Source: an uncultured Bacteroidia bacterium (GTDB taxonomy: Bacteria > Bacteroidota > Bacteroidia > Bacteroidales > Prolixibacteraceae). Taken from it: 64,000 bases of DNA. Positions 60,804 through 64,000 of the stretch are shown one piece after another. The stretch covers positions 51,435-115,434 of the forward strand of contig CAIXZH010000054.1 of NCBI GenBank assembly GCA_903923905.1, given 5' to 3'. A program made the position numbers and the translations under genes. Under the pieces are notes generated by a model, which searched no databases, was not told where the DNA came from, and saw only the letters and a list, made by a program, of their open reading frames with translations. Positions within the stretch are counted from its first letter, which is position 1. The number at the start of each line of letters is the position of its first letter.

Positions 60804-62540
60804 TTGACCCTGTCAAATTTATTCCGTAAAAAATCTGTTGCGCATATCCTCCGGGAGGCTGACCTTTTGTCAGCGAGCGGGAATAGGATGCGACGTAATC
60901 TCAGTGTCCTGGATCTTACTGCATTGGGAGTTGCGGCCATAGTAGGTGCCGGTATTTTCAGCACCATTGGCAATGCTGCTGCCAGCGGTGGACCTGCCGT
61001 ATCATTGCTTTTTGTTTTCACTGCTTTTGCCTGCGCCCTTTCTGCCATGTGTTATGCCGAATTTGCTTCCTCTATCCCGATTAGTGGCAGTGCATATACT
61101 TATGCCTATGCCAGTTTTGGGGAATTGGTAGCATGGATAATCGGTTGGGATTTGATTATGGAATATGCTATTGGAAACATCGCGGTGGCAATATCGTGGT
61201 CGGGCTATTTTACAGGCCTTCTGGATGGACTGGGAATACACATCCCAGGTTATCTGACAACAGATTACCTTACAGCATTTAGGGGTTATAGTTTTGTAAA
61301 TGAGGCATTAATGCACAGTGATTCGATTAAGGGTCTAAGTTTTGAATTGCAGAATGCCTATCATACATGGCTTTCAGCACCAATGATTGGTCAACTTCGG
61401 TTCATCGCTGATATACCAGCGTTAGCTATTGTAGGCTTGATCACCTGGATATGCTATGTTGGCATTCGGGAATCCAAGGTTGCCAATAATATTATGGTTC
61501 TGTTGAAGGTTGGGATTTTGCTATTGGTCATTTTTGTAGGGGCTTTTTTTGTAAATCCTGCAAACTGGCACCCTTTTGCTCCTGAAGGAATCAGGGGTGT
61601 TCTGAAGGGCGTCTCCGGTGTATTCTTTGCCTATATCGGTTTTGATGCGATCTCCACTACAGCTGAAGAGTGTAAGGATCCGCGACGCGATATCCCCAAA
61701 TCAATGTTTTTGGCATTAATCATAACTACTGTTCTTTATGTGGCTGTCAGCTTGGTGCTTACCGGAATGGTGCACTCCATTGAGCTAGGTGTAGCAGACC
61801 CACTTGCCTTCGCATTTGAACGATTGAATCTTCATCATCTGTCCGGAGTAATTGCATTGAGTGCAGTAATTGCCATGGCCAGCGTTATGCTGGTCTATCA
61901 GTTGGGACAACCCCGGATTTGGATGAGCATGAGCCGTGATGGGTTACTTCCTAAAATATTCGGGAAAATTCATCCGAAATATCGGACTCCTGCCTTTTCA
62001 ACAATTGTTACAGGAATTCTTGTTGCAGTACCTGCACTCTTCATGAATCTCACGGAAGTGACAGACTTAACCAGCATTGGAACCCTTTTTGCATTTGTGC
62101 TGGTGTCAGGAGGAATCCTCGTTTTAAATCCGTTAGGGAAGAGATCAGAGAATGAAAAGGGGTTCAAGGTACCCTATCTGAATAGCAGATATTACTTGTT
62201 ACTATGCTGGCTTCTGGTCATTATGATTTTTATTTTAGCTATCTACGGAAATCATCAAAATACCAATAATGCAAGAGTATTCAATGAATTTCTAAATTCA
62301 GATTATTTGATTCCGTACTCATTTTTTTTTATCGTTTCATTGATTATTTCCTTTTATGCAATTTTACTCCAATGGTCCCTTATTCCGGTACTAGGACTCC
62401 TTACTAATCTATACTTGATGTGTGAACTGGGCATTACAAATTGGATGCGTTTTGGAATTTGGCTGGTAATTGGACTGGCACTTTATTTTACATATGGATC
62501 GAGAAAAAGCAGGCTAAATCACCCTTTAATTGCCGATTAG
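60804..62540 (+). CDS. APC-family amino acid permease (cationic amino acid transporter-like)
   Basis: 578 residues from a TTG start at 60804; no ATG precedes the family's N-terminus (LFRKKSVAHILREADLLSASGNRMRRNLSVLDLTALGVAAIVGAGIFSTIG). The first inframe ATG (60888) would start inside it. About twelve to fourteen membrane helices. GAGIFSTIG (helix 1) and SGSAYTYAYASFGELVAWIIGWDLIMEY are the APC substrate- and Na+-site region, and FFAYIGFDAISTTAEE is helix 6. Transports amino acids across the inner membrane. Confidence 0.9.
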   Translation: MTLSNLFRKKSVAHILREADLLSASGNRMRRNLSVLDLTALGVAAIVGAGIFSTIGNAAASGGPAVSLLFVFTAFACALSAMCYAEFASSIPISGSAYTYAYASFGELVAWIIGWDLIMEYAIGNIAVAISWSGYFTGLLDGLGIHIPGYLTTDYLTAFRGYSFVNEALMHSDSIKGLSFELQNAYHTWLSAPMIGQLRFIADIPALAIVGLITWICYVGIRESKVANNIMVLLKVGILLLVIFVGAFFVNPANWHPFAPEGIRGVLKGVSGVFFAYIGFDAISTTAEECKDPRRDIPKSMFLALIITTVLYVAVSLVLTGMVHSIELGVADPLAFAFERLNLHHLSGVIALSAVIAMASVMLVYQLGQPRIWMSMSRDGLLPKIFGKIHPKYRTPAFSTIVTGILVAVPALFMNLTEVTDLTSIGTLFAFVLVSGGILVLNPLGKRSENEKGFKVPYLNSRYYLLLCWLLVIMIFILAIYGNHQNTNNARVFNEFLNSDYLIPYSFFFIVSLIISFYAILLQWSLIPVLGLLTNLYLMCELGITNWMRFGIWLVIGLALYFTYGSRKSRLNHPLIAD

Positions 62541-62573
62541 AATGTACGGTTTCAAAAAATAATTTTAAAATTG

Positions 62574-62581
62574 TACCTTTG
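62574..62581 (+). promoter_or_regulatory. -7 element for the repeat-protein gene
   Basis: TACCTTTG fits TAnnTTTG, 58 bases before the ATG of the next gene. A TTTC at 62549-62552 lies at about -33. Confidence 0.45.
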
Positions 62582-62639
62582 TTTTCTGTATGTTGCACTA
62601 ATTTTTGTATTTTTAAAAGATCCCTCAATTAATTACGAT

Positions 62640-64000
62640 ATGACTAATCGATTATTCAAAATCTCCCTTTTTATCTTATTGTTTTGCGTTTTTAATCAGG
62701 TTGAAGGACAGTCTAGGCGCGTCCCTGCCGGATTGGCGAAATATAAAAATTTTCAAATCCCCGGTAAGGTAAAGATGGATAGTGGGGATCCTGACGGAAC
62801 AATTGTCAATCTTATTAATCTCGACTCCAATCAAACAGAAAAGACGGTCAATGTCCCTTCCTCAGGAAAATTCGATCTTGAGCTCAGTTATTTTAAGGAA
62901 TATCGGATTTCGGTTACTAAAAATGGTTATTATCAGAAAGATATAGATATTTCAACCATTGTTCCCCGCAATGTTTGGGAAAAAGACAGCGTATTTCCAC
63001 CGTTTTCCATTATCGTTTCTCTTTATAAGAAAGTCGAGGGAGTTAAACTAAGTTTTGAAGGGGCGGTAGTTGGCAAAATATCATACTCACCAAATGGTAA
63101 ACTGGATAATTTTGATTCAAATATTTTTATCGATGATCAGGCAATCCAAACCGAAATTAACAAAGCACTTCAAAATATTGTAGATCAGAAATTTAATAAG
63201 AAATTAGCTGAGGCATTGGAATATGAGAAAAAAAGGGATTTATCGAATGCCTACCGGGTCTATACTGAGGCATTAGCCATTAAACCGGGAAATAAATTTG
63301 TTATAGAAAAACTTAAGGAATTAGCTGCAGATATAAAAGACCTCGAGAATGAAGCGAAAATAAAGGCCGAGTTTGACCGTCTGATGGCATTGGGAGATGT
63401 CAATATGACCAGCCTCAAATATGCAGAAGCTGTTCAGAATTATACTGGTGCGGTGAAAATCATGCCCAAAGACCAGGTTGCCATTTCAAAACTTGCCAAT
63501 GCCCAAAAATTATTGGCAGCTGCACTTGAAAAAGCGAAACTGGATGCCGATTTTAATAAATTGGTTGCTCTTGGAGATGCCAATGTGAAGGCTGTCAAAT
63601 ATCCGGAGGCGATCACCAACTTTAAGGATGCTCTGAAGATCCGTGCCAATGACCCTGTTGCCACCGCCAAGCTTGCCGATGCTGAAAAGCTCCTGGCTGC
63701 CGCGATTGAGAAGGCGAAGCAGGATGCCGATTTTGCACGACTTATAGCCGAGGGAGATGCCAATGTGAAGGCTGTCAAATATCCCGAGGCGATCACCAAC
63801 TTTAAGGATGCCTTGAAGATCCGGACGAACGATCCTGTTGCCACTGCCAAGTTGGCCGATGCTGAAAAGCTCCTGGCTGCAGCGATTGAGAAGGCGAAGC
63901 AGGATGCCGATTTTGCACGACTTATAGCCGAGGGGGATGCCAATGTGAGGGCAGTCAAATATCCCGAGGCGATCACCAACTTTAAGGATGCTCTGAAGAT
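62640..64000 (+). CDS. Secreted tandem-repeat (TPR-like) protein, incomplete at right edge
   Basis: Open from the ATG at 62640 to the window end, 453 residues so far. Signal peptide MTNRLFKISLFILLFCVFNQVEGQ, then an N-terminal domain (~35-150) with GTIVNLINLDSNQTEKTVNVPSSGKFDLEL and YRISVTKNGYYQK, the wording of carboxypeptidase-regulatory-like beta domains. A charged linker follows, and from residue ~241 the 60-residue repeats begin, each of the form (L/Q)DADFxxLxAxGDANVKAVKYPEAITNFKDALK, similar to a TPR hairpin plus a long helix. Function unknown; the fold suggests protein contacts in the periplasm or at the surface. Confidence 0.85.
   Translation, partial: MTNRLFKISLFILLFCVFNQVEGQSRRVPAGLAKYKNFQIPGKVKMDSGDPDGTIVNLINLDSNQTEKTVNVPSSGKFDLELSYFKEYRISVTKNGYYQKDIDISTIVPRNVWEKDSVFPPFSIIVSLYKKVEGVKLSFEGAVVGKISYSPNGKLDNFDSNIFIDDQAIQTEINKALQNIVDQKFNKKLAEALEYEKKRDLSNAYRVYTEALAIKPGNKFVIEKLKELAADIKDLENEAKIKAEFDRLMALGDVNMTSLKYAEAVQNYTGAVKIMPKDQVAISKLANAQKLLAAALEKAKLDADFNKLVALGDANVKAVKYPEAITNFKDALKIRANDPVATAKLADAEKLLAAAIEKAKQDADFARLIAEGDANVKAVKYPEAITNFKDALKIRTNDPVATAKLADAEKLLAAAIEKAKQDADFARLIAEGDANVRAVKYPEAITNFKDALK
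63360..64000 (+). repeat. 180-bp coding tandem repeats (60-residue units)
   Basis: Units begin at 63360, 63540, 63720 and 63900, exactly 180 bases apart and in frame. The first (IKAEFDRLMALGDVNM..) is divergent; the second differs from the third at a number of residues; the third and fourth are nearly identical at the DNA level where both are visible. The array continues beyond the window. Confidence 0.9.

Noticed and set aside
60804..60888. ATG at 60888 as start of the APC permease
   Set aside because: It would delete the conserved N-terminal helix leader (SNLFRKKSVAHILREAD), so the TTG at 60804 is preferred.
63440..63979. Open frame on the minus strand across the 180-bp repeats, with a repetitive Ala/Ser translation
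   Set aside because: It is the complement of a clearly coding repeat with a signal peptide and TPR-like pattern on the plus strand; periodic codons keep the other strand open.
63360..64000. CRISPR-like array
   Set aside because: Repeats are 180 bp, in frame and contiguous, with no spacers; it is coding DNA.

Overview
The window looks like a chromosomal segment of a Bacteroidota bacterium, probably from the Bacteroidales/Marinilabiliales side of the phylum. The grounds are moderate to low GC, mostly absent Shine-Dalgarno sequences, promoter elements of the TAnnTTTG type, LytS/LytTR and NtrBC-like two-component systems, tandem ~800-residue MacB/FtsX permeases, a glycine-rich RRM protein, a DUF6913 protein and a B12 riboswitch in front of a DUF4465 lipoprotein. 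No rRNA, tRNA, CRISPR array or intact transposase was recognised.

Left part (1-20.4 kb). After a truncated Tat-exported Gfo/Idh/MocA oxidoreductase come two complete rotary ATPase operons on the minus strand. The first transcribed from 8.2 kb (atpDCQRBEFAG) is an N-type ATPase: beta and epsilon lead, atpQ and atpR are present, there is no atpH, and the b subunit carries a delta-like C-terminus. The second (atpI-like, a small membrane gene, atpBEFHAGDC; 20.3-12.6 kb) is the housekeeping F-type enzyme with a typical proton-type c subunit. Between them lie a solitary trpB, an ABC exporter on the plus strand, and a 0.3 kb element built from inverted hairpins.

Middle (20.6-46.7 kb), all minus strand: a cytidylate-kinase-like protein, an aldo/keto reductase, a LytTR/LytS two-component pair with a secreted neighbour, a DbpA-type helicase, and then a 19 kb efflux locus. 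That locus reads, in transcription order, membrane-fusion protein, ABC ATPase, five paralogous MacB/FtsX permeases, a second ABC ATPase, a TolC-like outer-membrane protein, an NtrC-type regulator and its histidine kinase. The regulator is split by a one-base frameshift in a homopolymer.

Right part (47-64 kb): a Tat-exported Gfo/Idh oxidoreductase with two Tat-exported aldo/keto reductases, an RRM RNA-binding protein, then housekeeping genes (ffh, folD, dapA, ligA, aroC). Next to ligA is a cobalamin riboswitch, with its own promoter, leading into a cysteine-rich CWC protein and a DUF4465 lipoprotein, which points to surface B12 capture. The end holds a SlyD-like isomerase with a Cys/Gly tail, a small winged-helix protein, an APC amino-acid permease, and the start of a secreted protein made of nearly identical 180-bp (60-residue) repeats that runs off the window.

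The main points for a second look are the paired N-/F-ATPases with different translation signals, the five-permease efflux array with its frameshifted regulator and intercistronic hairpins, the B12-CWC-DUF4465 unit, and the 60-residue repeat protein.
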